A DNA stretch of 64,000 nt from positions 1,178,001-1,242,000 of the forward strand of contig NZ_JAPEPI010000002.1 of the NCBI RefSeq assembly GCF_026340305.1, written 5' to 3'. This DNA comes from Streptomyces sp. NBC_01381. Lineage in GTDB: Bacteria; Actinomycetota; Actinomycetes; Streptomycetales; Streptomycetaceae. Below the pieces are notes generated by a model, which was given only the letters and a program-made list of their open reading frames with translations, was not told the DNA's origin and made no database searches. Shown piece after piece: positions 15,982 through 23,734 of the stretch (its first letter is position 1; each line of letters starts with the position of its first letter). The translations under genes and the position numbers were made by a program.

Positions 15982-16682
15982 CGTCGTACGGTGCAGTCGA
16001 GAACATTTTCTCGGAAGCCGTGGAGCGACTCTCCCGTGAACGGCGGCGCCTGCATCATCTATCTACCCAAATCGAGCCACAGGCTTTTGATCGAGACGGG
16101 TTCTTGGCTATGGGGAGGGCGCTATCATATGTCGTCATGGGCGGAGTGCTTGAGTGCTTTATGCGGGACCTTCCGAGGGCCTTGGCTACCGATGTTGCTG
16201 CGTTGAGAATCCCGCGAAATAGCCTTCCCTTGGGTCTGATTGCCGCATTGGAGGCGCCAGCCTTCCGTAAATGTGGTGAAGGTACGATAGGTGCTCTGCT
16301 CGCCCGCACTTCAATTCTTCAGGGGGCGGTTGCGCATTCTACGGATGTGCGGCTCGTTGAGGATTTCAGTGATTCGCTACGGCTCGCTGATGGCTCAACG
16401 GTCGGTCAGAAGAACTTTGAGGTGTTGTGGGCCTTGCTGGATCTGCCAGGGGACTGGCGAAATTCCCCGAATGACGTTTTTCTTCTGAGGGAAATCAAGG
16501 ATAAACGCAACGATGTTGCGCATTGGGAGGCGGATCCAGTGGATGTTGGGCGCAGTAAGCGTCCGACATCTCTAATCGAGATGGTGGATCAACTGATCGC
16601 CTTGCTTGATCACGCGCTTTTGCACATCTGCTATTGGTTTGAAGAGCGAATGCCCTTGCAGATCAAAACTAGTGGTCCTTAG
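15978..16682 (+). CDS. HEPN-fold RNase-like protein (MAE_28990/MAE_18760-like)
   Basis: A 234-residue, mostly helical protein starting at GTG 15978. Near the C-terminus it carries KRNDVAHWE, in which R177 and H182 form the Rx4H active-site motif of HEPN ribonucleases. The overall plan (long N-terminal helices, IKDKRNDVAHW, then a helical EMVDQLIALLDHALLHICYW) matches the HEPN family often annotated next to DUF262 proteins. HEPN proteins commonly cut RNA as toxins or abortive-infection effectors. The four-base overlap with the DUF262 gene and shared low GC show one transferred unit. I infer a toxin role with the DUF262 protein as controller; the reverse arrangement cannot be excluded. Confidence 0.8.
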   Translation: MTSYGAVENIFSEAVERLSRERRRLHHLSTQIEPQAFDRDGFLAMGRALSYVVMGGVLECFMRDLPRALATDVAALRIPRNSLPLGLIAALEAPAFRKCGEGTIGALLARTSILQGAVAHSTDVRLVEDFSDSLRLADGSTVGQKNFEVLWALLDLPGDWRNSPNDVFLLREIKDKRNDVAHWEADPVDVGRSKRPTSLIEMVDQLIALLDHALLHICYWFEERMPLQIKTSGP

Positions 16683-16884
16683 CTCAGGTCGTGCCTACTT
16701 GGCTCTTCCTGGGGCGGAGGAGAGGGGCCGGGGGGGGGGCTCGCTGAGGCAGCCACACCACCTCCCCTCTGGGTGACTGGCAGTGGTGCGGCGCAAGTTG
16801 GACGGCCAGCCGCCCCCCGATAGCCGAGGGTTCGATTCCAGTGAGGGCTCTGCTCGCATCGTCCCGTGCTGGCGATGTTCTCGG
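16683..16884. other. non-coding gap after the HEPN gene
   Basis: The base composition returns to high GC here, marking the right edge of the cassette. A run of eleven G and a short sequence resembling a tRNA T-arm (GGGTTCGATTCC, about 16828-16839) are present, but no folded tRNA can be built around it. Nothing else is supported. Confidence 0.4.
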
Positions 16885-17106
16885 TCATAGTCCGCAGTGC
16901 GGGCAGCGCTTGCTCGTCCGGCCACGCGTCTCGACCTGTACGCCCCGCTCCCGCATGCGACGTAGGTGATAGGCGACGGACGAGGTGCTTGAGAGCCCGA
17001 CCCGGTCGCTGATTTCCCGAACCGTGCGGCTCTCGCCGTACTCGGCGACCCGCTCCCGGATGCAGCGCAGGATGCACTCTTGCTGTTCGGTGAGGCGCTC
17101 GCTCAT
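16885..17106 (-). CDS. LexA-type winged-helix DNA-binding protein, no peptidase domain
   Basis: A 73-residue protein from ATG 17106. It is almost exactly the LexA N-terminal DNA-binding domain: LTEQQECILRCIRERVAEYG, then TVREISDRVGLSSTSSVAYH and a short wing. The self-cleaving serine protease part is absent and the chain ends with CPHCG, a single CxxC pair that might bind metal by dimerising. It is probably an element regulator that may read LexA-like operators. It overlaps the upstream 79-residue gene by four bases. Confidence 0.72.
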   Translation of the reverse strand: MSERLTEQQECILRCIRERVAEYGESRTVREISDRVGLSSTSSVAYHLRRMRERGVQVETRGRTSKRCPHCGL

Positions 17107-17342
17107 GACGTGTGCACCTCTGAACGTGCGGAGGCGAGGCGGCGCAGCTCGACGCGGGCTGCTGGCGACCTGCCTGCTTCTGTGGACCAGAACGGGTGCC
17201 ACATCAGGTGAGTGGAGAGCTGTTGTAGAACACGGCGCAGCATCGCGGGGTGGGCCGGTTGAGGATCTGCGAGCGCCTCGTGCGTGCAGGTCCAGGCCGT
17301 CTGGAGCTGGATCAGGTCGTTGGGGAAGGGGGCCGACGCCAT
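17103..17342 (-). CDS. small hypothetical protein coupled to the LexA-like gene
   Basis: A 79-residue protein from ATG 17342 whose stop overlaps the next start by four bases, showing translational coupling. Segments DLIQLQTAWTCTHEALAD and HPAMLRRVLQQLSTHLMWH look alpha-helical. Similar short proteins accompany regulators in Streptomyces elements, but the function is unknown. Confidence 0.55.
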   Translation of the reverse strand: MASAPFPNDLIQLQTAWTCTHEALADPQPAHPAMLRRVLQQLSTHLMWHPFWSTEAGRSPAARVELRRLASARSEVHTS

Positions 17343-17644
17343 GACAAAGATTAGGTCATGTGTTCGAATATCTCTGCAAGTGGGCTGCGCGTCGAGGTGC
17401 TGAGCCGTGATGCGTCATCTAGCAGTGCCCTTCTGACCTGCGTTGAGACACTTGAGTCGCGGCGTACAGCAATACGGGCCCAGCTCTCGGCGTACCTCTG
17501 AGGGCCGTGGCGGCATGAGGTCCGGGCAGGGTGCATGGGCTTCTTCTCGCACGTCAGCTGGGGGACCGCCGGGCCGTCTGTGGGCCGTCCAAGGGGGGCC
17601 CACGGCGACCAGTGGTGACCAACGACGACCACCACCGATAGGCG
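17343..17644. other. right-end region of the island without a confident gene
   Basis: About 300 bases with no supported gene. A 47-codon frame (17358-17501) exists, but its start lies only 15 bases from the divergent ATG at 17342, leaving no room for a promoter. An integrase gene, expected beside an attachment site, is not here in any frame. Confidence 0.45.
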
Positions 17645-17650
17645 GTGACC
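17607..17650. repeat. GACC motifs phased at 10 bp beside the right boundary
   Basis: GACC begins at 17607, 17617 and 17627, skips 17637 (GATA) and returns at 17647, the last inside the boundary repeat. Ten-base spacing puts them on one face of the helix, as in arm-type or accessory protein sites. Function is inferred. Confidence 0.4.
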
Positions 17651-17707
17651 TGGCCGGGCCCCAACCGTCTGCGACACTGGAATCACCATGCCTGTACCCG
17701 GAGAACT
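17645..17707. repeat. right attachment-site copy (attR-like) overlapping rlmN start
   Basis: Partner of 9849-9911. The identical 35-base core is 17673-17707 and covers the rlmN ATG (17688) and its first six codons, so the gene keeps its own start and upstream sequence after insertion. Confidence 0.85.
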
Positions 17708-18794
17708 CACCTTCGTCGCGCCCCGCGGAGCCAAGAAGCCGCCGCGGCATCTCGCCGACCTCACGCCCGCCGAGCGCAAGGAAGCCGTCGCCGCCGCCGG
17801 CGAGAAACCGTTTCGCGCCAAGCAGCTCTCGCAGCACTACTTCGCGCGGTACGCGCACGACCCGGAGCAGTGGACCGACATTCCCGCCGGGTCCCGCGGC
17901 AAGCTCCAGGAGGCGCTGCTTCCCGAGCTGATGTCCGTGGTGCGGCACATCAGCTGTGACGACGACACCACCCGTAAGACGCTGTGGCGGCTCTTCGACG
18001 GGACGCTCGTCGAGTCCGTGCTCATGCGCTATCCGGACCGGGTGACGATGTGCATCTCGTCGCAGGCCGGGTGCGGGATGAACTGCCCGTTCTGTGCGAC
18101 GGGGCAGGCCGGTCTCGACCGGAATCTGTCGACCGCCGAGATCGTGCACCAGATCGTGGACGGGATGCGTGCGCTGCGGGACGGGGAGATCCCCGGTGGG
18201 CCCGCGCGGCTGAGCAACATCGTCTTCATGGGGATGGGCGAGCCGCTCGCCAACTACAACCGGGTGATCGGGGCGATCCGCAGGCTGACCGATCCCGAGC
18301 CGGACGGTGTCGGGCTCTCGCAGCGCGGCATCACCGTGTCGACCGTCGGGCTCGTGCCCGCCATCCACCGGTTCGCCGACGAGGGCTTCAAGTGCCGCCT
18401 CGCGATCTCCCTGCACGCGCCCGACGACGAGCTGCGCGACACCCTCGTACCCGTCAATACGCGGTGGAACGTGCGGGAGGTGCTGGATGCCGGCTGGGAG
18501 TACGCGGCCAAGTCCGGGCGCCGGCTTTCCATCGAGTACGCGCTGATCAGGGACATCAACGACCACGCGTGGCGCGGTGACCGGCTCGGGCGGCTGCTCA
18601 AGAACAAGCCCGTGCATGTGAACCTGATCCCGCTGAACCCGACGCCGGGCTCGAAGTGGACGGCATCGCGGCCGGAGGACGAGAAGGCCTTCGTGGACGC
18701 CATCGCCGCTCATGGGGTGCCTGTCACGGTTCGTGACACCCGTGGCCAGGAGATCGACGGGGCGTGCGGTCAGCTCGCCGCGTCGGAGCGTTAG
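17688..18794 (+). CDS. rlmN: 23S rRNA (A2503-C2)/tRNA (A37-C2) methyltransferase RlmN
   Basis: Radical-SAM methyltransferase that adds a methyl group to C2 of A2503 in 23S rRNA and of A37 in some tRNAs. The 368-residue protein has the cluster-binding motif CGMNCPFC, the GMGEPLANY block, QRGITVSTVGLVPAI, FKCRLAISLHAPDD and the C-terminal LIPLNPTPGS. The conserved Cys of RGQEIDGACGQL near the end is the methyl-carrying cysteine. The start codon lies within the island boundary repeat. The gene is intact despite the insertion upstream, though its original promoter context has changed. Confidence 0.96.
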   Translation: MPVPGELTFVAPRGAKKPPRHLADLTPAERKEAVAAAGEKPFRAKQLSQHYFARYAHDPEQWTDIPAGSRGKLQEALLPELMSVVRHISCDDDTTRKTLWRLFDGTLVESVLMRYPDRVTMCISSQAGCGMNCPFCATGQAGLDRNLSTAEIVHQIVDGMRALRDGEIPGGPARLSNIVFMGMGEPLANYNRVIGAIRRLTDPEPDGVGLSQRGITVSTVGLVPAIHRFADEGFKCRLAISLHAPDDELRDTLVPVNTRWNVREVLDAGWEYAAKSGRRLSIEYALIRDINDHAWRGDRLGRLLKNKPVHVNLIPLNPTPGSKWTASRPEDEKAFVDAIAAHGVPVTVRDTRGQEIDGACGQLAASER

Positions 18795-18837
18795 GCTGGC
18801 CGAAACACAACTTCATAGCCGAAACACATCTTCATAT

Positions 18838-18940
18838 TCCGACAGGGGAGCGCCACAGCGCTGAGAGTGCGGCAGCCAAGGACAGGTTGGCCGCAGACCC
18901 TCTGAACCTTGCCCGGGTCATTCCGGGTAGGAAGTTCGGA
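18838..18940 (+). promoter_or_regulatory. TPP riboswitch (THI element)
   Basis: Contains the conserved THI-box parts in order: ACAGGGGAGC, CTGAGAGTG, ACCCTCTGAACCTT, CCGGGTCATTCCGGGTAGG and GAAGT. The P1 stem forms between 18838-18842 and 18936-18940. It precedes a thiamine-type ABC transporter, so thiamine pyrophosphate should repress the operon. Confidence 0.95.
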
Positions 18941-18958
18941 CATCACTCAAGCTGTTGC

Positions 18959-18995
18959 GCCCTGCCCGCGGACCCTTCCGGTCCGTGGGCAGGGC
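18959..18995 (+). terminator. expression-platform hairpin of the TPP riboswitch
   Basis: A 16-bp stem with one G-U pair (18959-18974 with 18980-18995) and a five-base loop lies just after the aptamer. Downstream, TCCTGG (about 19005-19010) can also pair with CCAGGA, which overlaps the AGGAGGA ribosome-binding site at 19019-19025, so both transcriptional and translational control are possible. Confidence 0.7.
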
Positions 18996-19034
18996 CGCGT
19001 CTCTTCCTGGTCACCCCCAGGAGGATTGAATTCA

Positions 19035-20123
19035 GTGAGCACCACCAAGAAGGTCACGGTCACCGCCGTCGCGGTGACCCTCGGGATCGTCGCGCTCTCC
19101 GCTTGCGGCAGCTCCGACGGCAGCGGCGACAACGCCGCAGACTCCAAGAACGTCACGCTGGTCAGCCATGACTCCTTCGCCGTCTCCAAGGACGTACTGA
19201 AGGAGTTCGAGAAGCGGTCCGGCTACAAGGTCAGCGTTCTCAAGGACGGGGACGCAGGCGCCGCCGTGAACAAGGCGATCCTGTCCAAGGACAACCCGCA
19301 GGGCGATGTCTTCTTCGGCGTCGACAACACCCTGCTCTCGCGGGCGCTCGACAACGACCTCTTCCAGTCGTACGAGGCCAAGGGCTCGGACCAGATCGCC
19401 TCGCAGTTCCGCGTCGATCAGGACAAGCACCGGGTGACGCCCGTCGACAGCGGCGACATCTGCGTCAACTACGACAAGAAGTACTTCGCCGACAAGAAGC
19501 TGGCGCCGCCGAAGTCCTTCGACGATCTGGTCAAGCCCGCCTACAAGAACCTCCTCGTGACCGAGAACGCGTCGACCTCGTCGCCCGGGCTCGGCTTCCT
19601 GCTCGGCACCGCCGCCCAGTACGGCGACGACGGCTGGCAGGGCTACTGGAAGAAGCTCAAGGCCAACGGCGTCAAGGTCGTCGACGGCTGGGAGCAGGCC
19701 TACAGCGAGGAGTTCTCCGGCTCCACCGGCGGCAAGAAGGCCAAGGGCGACCGGCCGCTCGTCGTCTCCTACGCCTCGTCGCCGCCCGTCGAGGTGCTCT
19801 ACGCCAAGCCGCAGCCCAAGGAGGCGCCGACCGGCGTCGCGACCGGCACCTGCTTCCGGCAGGTCGAGTACGCGGGTCTGCTCGGCAACGCCAAGAACGA
19901 GAAGGGCGGCAAGGCGCTGCTCGACTTCCTGATCAGCACCGAGTTCCAGCAGGACATGCCGCTGAACATGTTCGTGAACCCGGTGCGGGAGGGCGTCGAG
20001 CTGCCCGAGCTGTTCGTCAAGCACGGCGTGAAGGTCGACGAGCCGGAGACCATGGCCCCGAAGAAGATCGCCGACAACCGTGATCAGTGGGTCAAGTCGT
20101 GGACCTCGCTCGTACTGAAGTAA
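19035..20123 (+). CDS. thiB: thiamine ABC transporter substrate-binding lipoprotein
   Basis: Extracytoplasmic binding protein of the TbpA/ThiB type, 362 residues, expected to capture thiamine or its phosphates. The signal peptide ends in a lipobox, GIVALSAC, so the protein is membrane-anchored by lipid. Family blocks include VTLVSHDSFAVSKDVLKEFE, GDVFFGVDNTLLSRAL, VDSGDICVNYDKKYF and TENASTSSPGLGFLL. GTG 19035 follows AGGAGGA at good spacing. Control by the upstream TPP riboswitch supports the substrate. Confidence 0.93.
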   Translation: MSTTKKVTVTAVAVTLGIVALSACGSSDGSGDNAADSKNVTLVSHDSFAVSKDVLKEFEKRSGYKVSVLKDGDAGAAVNKAILSKDNPQGDVFFGVDNTLLSRALDNDLFQSYEAKGSDQIASQFRVDQDKHRVTPVDSGDICVNYDKKYFADKKLAPPKSFDDLVKPAYKNLLVTENASTSSPGLGFLLGTAAQYGDDGWQGYWKKLKANGVKVVDGWEQAYSEEFSGSTGGKKAKGDRPLVVSYASSPPVEVLYAKPQPKEAPTGVATGTCFRQVEYAGLLGNAKNEKGGKALLDFLISTEFQQDMPLNMFVNPVREGVELPELFVKHGVKVDEPETMAPKKIADNRDQWVKSWTSLVLK

Positions 20124-21787
20124 AGGCCCCCGCTCGTAAGGGGTTCACGCGCGGGAGCGCGGCTCGGCTCGGTCTCATGGCCGTGCCCGTCGCGTTCTTC
20201 GCGGTCTTCTTCGCCTATCCGGTCGCCGCGATCGTCGCGCGCGGCCTGAAGGTGGACGGGGAGTGGCAGTTCGGGCGGATCGCGGAGGTCATCGGGCAGT
20301 CCGACGTGCGGCACGTGCTGTGGTTCACCACCTGGCAGGCGCTCGCGTCGACCGCGCTCACGCTGCTCATCGCGCTCCCCGGCGCGTATGTCTTTGCGCG
20401 CTTCGAGTTCAGGGGCAAGCAGGTGCTGCGGGCCGCCGTCACGGTGCCGTTCGTGCTGCCGACGGTCGTCGTCGGGACCGCGTTCCTCGCCCTTGTCGGG
20501 CGCGGGGGGCTGTTCGACGAGATGTGGGGCCTGCGGCTCGACACGACGGTGTGGGCGATTCTGCTCGCGCACGTCTTCTTCAATTACGCCGTCGTCGTAC
20601 GGACCGTCGGCGGGCTCTGGTCGCAGCTCGATCCGCGCCAGGAGGAGGCCGCGCGGATGCTCGGCGCCTCGCGCTGGAGGGCCTGGCGGACGGTGACGCT
20701 GCCCGCGCTCGGCCCCGCGGTCGCGGCGGCCGCGCTGATGGTCTTCCTGTTCACCTTCACTTCCTTCGGCGTCGTACAGATCCTCGGCGGCCCCGCGTAC
20801 TCGACGCTCGAAGTCGAGATCTACCGGCAGACCGCCCAGCTCCTCGACCTGTCGACGGCCGCCGTCCTGACGATCGTGCAGTTCGTGGCGGTCGGCCTGA
20901 TCCTCGCCGTGCACGCGTGGACCGTACGCAGGCGGGAGACCGTCCTGCAGTTGGTCGACGCCTCCACGGTCGCCCGGCGGCCGCGCGGCGTGGGGCAGTG
21001 GGCGTTGCTCGGCGGGGTCATGCTGACGATCGCCGTGCTGATCCTGCTGCCGCTCGGCGTGCTGATCGAGCGGTCGCTGAGCGGCCCCGACGGCTATGGC
21101 TTCACCTACTACCAGGAGCTGACATCGGCGGAGGGCGGCGCCTTCCTGGTCCCGCCGATCGACGCGGTCTGGAATTCCCTCCAGTACGCGCTCGCCGCCA
21201 CCGCCATCGCCCTGGTGATCGGCGGTCTCGCCGCGGCGGCGCTCACCCGGAAGGCCGGTCGCCTGGTGCGCGGCTTCGACGCGCTGCTCATGCTGCCGCT
21301 CGGGGTGTCCGCGGTGACGGTCGGCTTCGGGTTCCTGATCACGCTGGACGAGCCGCCGCTCGACCTGCGCTCCACCTGGATCCTGGTGCCCCTTGCGCAG
21401 GCACTGGTCGGCGTGCCCTTCGTCGTACGCACCATGCTTCCCGTCCTGCGCGCGGTCGACGGACGGCTGCGCGAGGCGGCGGCCGTGCTCGGGGCGTCGC
21501 CGCTGCGGGCGTGGCGCGAGGTCGACCTGCCGATGGTGCGGCGGGCGCTGCTGATCGCGGCCGGGTTCGCCTTCGCGGTGTCCCTGGGTGAGTTCGGCGC
21601 GACCGTATTCATCGCGCGGCCGGACAATCCGACGCTGCCGGTCGCCGTGGCCCGGCTCCTCGGGCGGGCCGGGGAGCTCAACTACGGGCAGGCGATGGCC
21701 CTTTCGACGATCTTGATGGTGGTGTGCGCGGTGTCGCTGCTGCTGCTCGAACGGCTCCGTACCGACCGCACGACTGGGGAGTTCTGA
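20099..21787 (+). CDS. thiP: thiamine ABC transporter permease (fused two-domain)
   Basis: Inner-membrane permease with two binding-protein-dependent transport domains in one chain, as in ThiP; about 562 residues. Each half carries the EAA-type loop that touches the ATPase: EEAARMLGASRWRAWRTVTLP and EAAAVLGASPLRAWREVDLP. About twelve membrane segments are visible. GTG 20099 overlaps the binding-protein gene by 25 bases; GTG 20087 is an alternative, and neither has a clear ribosome-binding site, so translation is likely coupled. Its stop overlaps the ATPase start (TGATG). Confidence 0.9.
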   Translation: MDLARTEVKAPARKGFTRGSAARLGLMAVPVAFFAVFFAYPVAAIVARGLKVDGEWQFGRIAEVIGQSDVRHVLWFTTWQALASTALTLLIALPGAYVFARFEFRGKQVLRAAVTVPFVLPTVVVGTAFLALVGRGGLFDEMWGLRLDTTVWAILLAHVFFNYAVVVRTVGGLWSQLDPRQEEAARMLGASRWRAWRTVTLPALGPAVAAAALMVFLFTFTSFGVVQILGGPAYSTLEVEIYRQTAQLLDLSTAAVLTIVQFVAVGLILAVHAWTVRRRETVLQLVDASTVARRPRGVGQWALLGGVMLTIAVLILLPLGVLIERSLSGPDGYGFTYYQELTSAEGGAFLVPPIDAVWNSLQYALAATAIALVIGGLAAAALTRKAGRLVRGFDALLMLPLGVSAVTVGFGFLITLDEPPLDLRSTWILVPLAQALVGVPFVVRTMLPVLRAVDGRLREAAAVLGASPLRAWREVDLPMVRRALLIAAGFAFAVSLGEFGATVFIARPDNPTLPVAVARLLGRAGELNYGQAMALSTILMVVCAVSLLLLERLRTDRTTGEF

Positions 21788-22845
21788 TGGGTGTGGCCAC
21801 GGGAGCGGGTGCGGGTGCCGGTGTGGGGCTGCTGACGCTGGCGGATGCGACGGTGCGGTTCGGGGCGCGGGCCGTGCTCGACCGCGTCGACCTCGAGGTC
21901 GCCGAGCACGAGATCGTGTGCGTCCTCGGGCCGAGCGGCAGCGGCAAGTCGACGCTGCTGCGGGCGGTCGCGGGGCTGCAGGAGCTGGACGGCGGGCAGG
22001 TGCTGCTCGACGGACGGGACCAGCGGGGGGTGCCCGCGCACAAGCGGGGCGTCGGCCTGATGTTCCAGGACCATCAGCTCTTTCCGCAGCGCGACGTGGC
22101 GGGCAATGTCGCCTTCGGGCTGCGGATGCACGGCGTGGCGCGGGGCGAACAGGCCCACCGGGTGGCCGAGTTGCTCGACCTCGTGGGGCTTCCGGGTGCC
22201 CAGCGGCGGGCCGTCGCCTCGCTCTCCGGCGGCGAGCAGCAGCGGGTCGCGCTTGCGCGTGCGCTCGCTCCTAGGCCTCGGCTTCTCATGCTCGATGAGC
22301 CGCTCGGGCAGCTCGACCGGTCGCTGCGGGAGCGGTTGGTCGTCGAACTCCGCGAGCTCTTCGACGAGTTGGGTACGACGGTGCTCGCGGTCACGCACGA
22401 CCAGGGCGAGGCGTTCGCGCTCGCGGACCGGGTTGTCGTGATGCGGGATGGGCGGATCGCCCAGTCCGGTACGCCACTTGAGGTGTGGCGGAACCCGGCG
22501 GACGAGTTCGTCGCGCGGTTCCTCGGCTTCGACAACGTGGTCGACGCGACGGTGGTCGGTGACGTGGCGGACACCGCCTGGGGGAAGATCCCGGTGCCTT
22601 CGGGTGTACGGGACGGCCGGTGCCGGCTCCTGGTGCGGCCCGCCGGGGTGCGGCTTGTGCCCGCCGACGAGGGGATGCCCTGCATGGTGGCGGCGCGGAC
22701 CTTCCGGGGCACGCATGTCGCCGTACACCTGGAGCCCGGGGCGGGGCCGAGGCTTGAGGCGGCTTGTGCGCTGCGGGATGCGCCTGGGGTGGGGGAGACG
22801 GTGGGGGTCGCCTTTGACGTGGGGGATGTCGTGGTTCTGGGCTGA
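21787..22845 (+). CDS. thiQ: thiamine ABC transporter ATP-binding protein
   Basis: ATPase subunit, 352 residues, completing the thiamine importer. Walker A GPSGSGKST, Q-loop FQDHQLFPQRDV, signature LSGGEQQRVALARAL, Walker B LLMLDEPL and the switch His in AVTHDQGEA are all intact. The C-terminal 110 residues form a regulatory beta domain as in PotA/MalK-type subunits, longer than E. coli ThiQ. ATG 21787 overlaps the permease stop by one base. Confidence 0.93.
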   Translation: MGVATGAGAGAGVGLLTLADATVRFGARAVLDRVDLEVAEHEIVCVLGPSGSGKSTLLRAVAGLQELDGGQVLLDGRDQRGVPAHKRGVGLMFQDHQLFPQRDVAGNVAFGLRMHGVARGEQAHRVAELLDLVGLPGAQRRAVASLSGGEQQRVALARALAPRPRLLMLDEPLGQLDRSLRERLVVELRELFDELGTTVLAVTHDQGEAFALADRVVVMRDGRIAQSGTPLEVWRNPADEFVARFLGFDNVVDATVVGDVADTAWGKIPVPSGVRDGRCRLLVRPAGVRLVPADEGMPCMVAARTFRGTHVAVHLEPGAGPRLEAACALRDAPGVGETVGVAFDVGDVVVLG

Positions 22846-22920
22846 GGTGGCCTGGGGGAGTGGGGGAGTGGGGGCGAAACTCGGGTGCCCGGGCGGCGCG
22901 GTCGATCTAGGGTGCGCCTC

Positions 22921-23712
22921 ATGACGTCTTTGGATTACGACCGCCACTGCGCCGAAATCGCAGGTCAGCTGGGCCAGTTGCGGGCCACCCTGGCCGGAGC
23001 CGACCTTTCGGCCACGGTGCCGACCTGCCCGGAGTGGTCCCTGGGGTACCTCGCCCGCCACATCGGCGGTGCCGTGCGCTGGGCCGAGCGGCTGGTCGCC
23101 ACCCGGGCCACGGACGACATCCCGGAGGAGAACGTCCCGGGCATCCGTGGTCCCGAGGGCGACGACCCCGCCGCGCTCGACGCCTGGTTGGCCGAGACCG
23201 CTGAGCTGGCCTTGAAGACGCTGCCCGCCGTGAGCGCCGATACCCCGGTGTGGACCTGGGCCGAGCCGCAGAACGCCGGGTTCTGGGCGCGGCGTATGAC
23301 GCATGAGGTGGCCATTCACCGGGCGGACGCGGCGATTGCCGCGGGGGTTCCGTATGAGGTCGCGGCTGATGTCGCTGCCGATGCGATCGATGAGTGGCTG
23401 GAGATCGTGCGGTACGTGCAGCGGTCCCAGCCGGATGACAGTGCTGCTGAGCTGCGGGGTGCGGGGCGCAGCATCCATCTGCACGCGACTGATGCGCCGG
23501 CGGGGCTGAATGCCGAGTGGGTCATCGAGTTCGGTGAGGATGGGTTCAGTTGGCGGCGGGGGCATGAGAAGGCGACCGTTGCTCTGCGGGGGCCGCTTAC
23601 TGAGGTGTTGTTGGCCTTCTATCGGCGGCGGTCTCTGGATGGCGGCACTGTGGAGGTGCTGGGGGAGCGGGAGTTGCTGGAGTTCTGGCTGGAGCGGGCC
23701 TCGTTCGGGTGA
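22921..23712 (+). CDS. maleylpyruvate isomerase-type mycothiol-dependent enzyme
   Basis: A 263-residue protein of the DinB-like MDMPI superfamily, often annotated as maleylpyruvate isomerase family. The N-terminal four-helix part has YDRHCAEIAGQLGQLRATL, then VPTCPEWSLGYLARHIGG, whose His is a metal-ligand candidate, then FWARRMTHEVAIHRADA with two more His. A C-terminal domain of about 90 residues follows. Family members use mycothiol as cofactor or bind metal; the substrate here is unknown. It stands alone after the thiamine operon. Confidence 0.82.
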   Translation: MTSLDYDRHCAEIAGQLGQLRATLAGADLSATVPTCPEWSLGYLARHIGGAVRWAERLVATRATDDIPEENVPGIRGPEGDDPAALDAWLAETAELALKTLPAVSADTPVWTWAEPQNAGFWARRMTHEVAIHRADAAIAAGVPYEVAADVAADAIDEWLEIVRYVQRSQPDDSAAELRGAGRSIHLHATDAPAGLNAEWVIEFGEDGFSWRRGHEKATVALRGPLTEVLLAFYRRRSLDGGTVEVLGERELLEFWLERASFG

Positions 23713-23734
23713 TTCTCTTTCCCCAACCCCGCCC

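Larger units (their letters stand above)
9849..17707. mobile_element. integrated island at the rlmN 5' end, integrase-less
   Basis: The two ends carry copies of the same sequence, 9849-9911 and 17645-17707. They cover the short gap before rlmN, its start codon and its first codons. Between them lie genes typical of actinobacterial integrative elements (prim-pol, P4-type primase/helicase, Spd-like protein, LexA-like DNA-binding protein) and an AT-richer cargo pair. Both replication genes are broken and I find no integrase, excisionase or intact transfer ATPase. The island therefore looks fixed, or movable only with help from another element. The boundaries are seen directly; the integration mechanism is inferred. 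Confidence 0.78.

Noticed and set aside
14935..16682. Type IV restriction system GmrSD
   Set aside because: Only a DUF262 domain is present; the HNH/DUF1524 nuclease domain of GmrD is missing and the partner is HEPN-like.
16826..16850. tRNA T-arm-like sequence GGGTTCGATTCC
   Set aside because: The flanking bases do not form the T-stem and no acceptor, D or anticodon arms can be placed.
17340..17501. Palindrome CATGAC-n9-GTCATG and a 47-codon plus-strand gene at 17358
   Set aside because: The arms of the palindrome are simply the two opposed ATG codons with flanking bases, and 15 bases between start codons leave no promoter space.
9912..17644. Integrase or excisionase gene in the island
   Set aside because: No frame shows tyrosine- or serine-recombinase motifs; the small regulator at 16885 is LexA-like, not an excisionase I can recognise.
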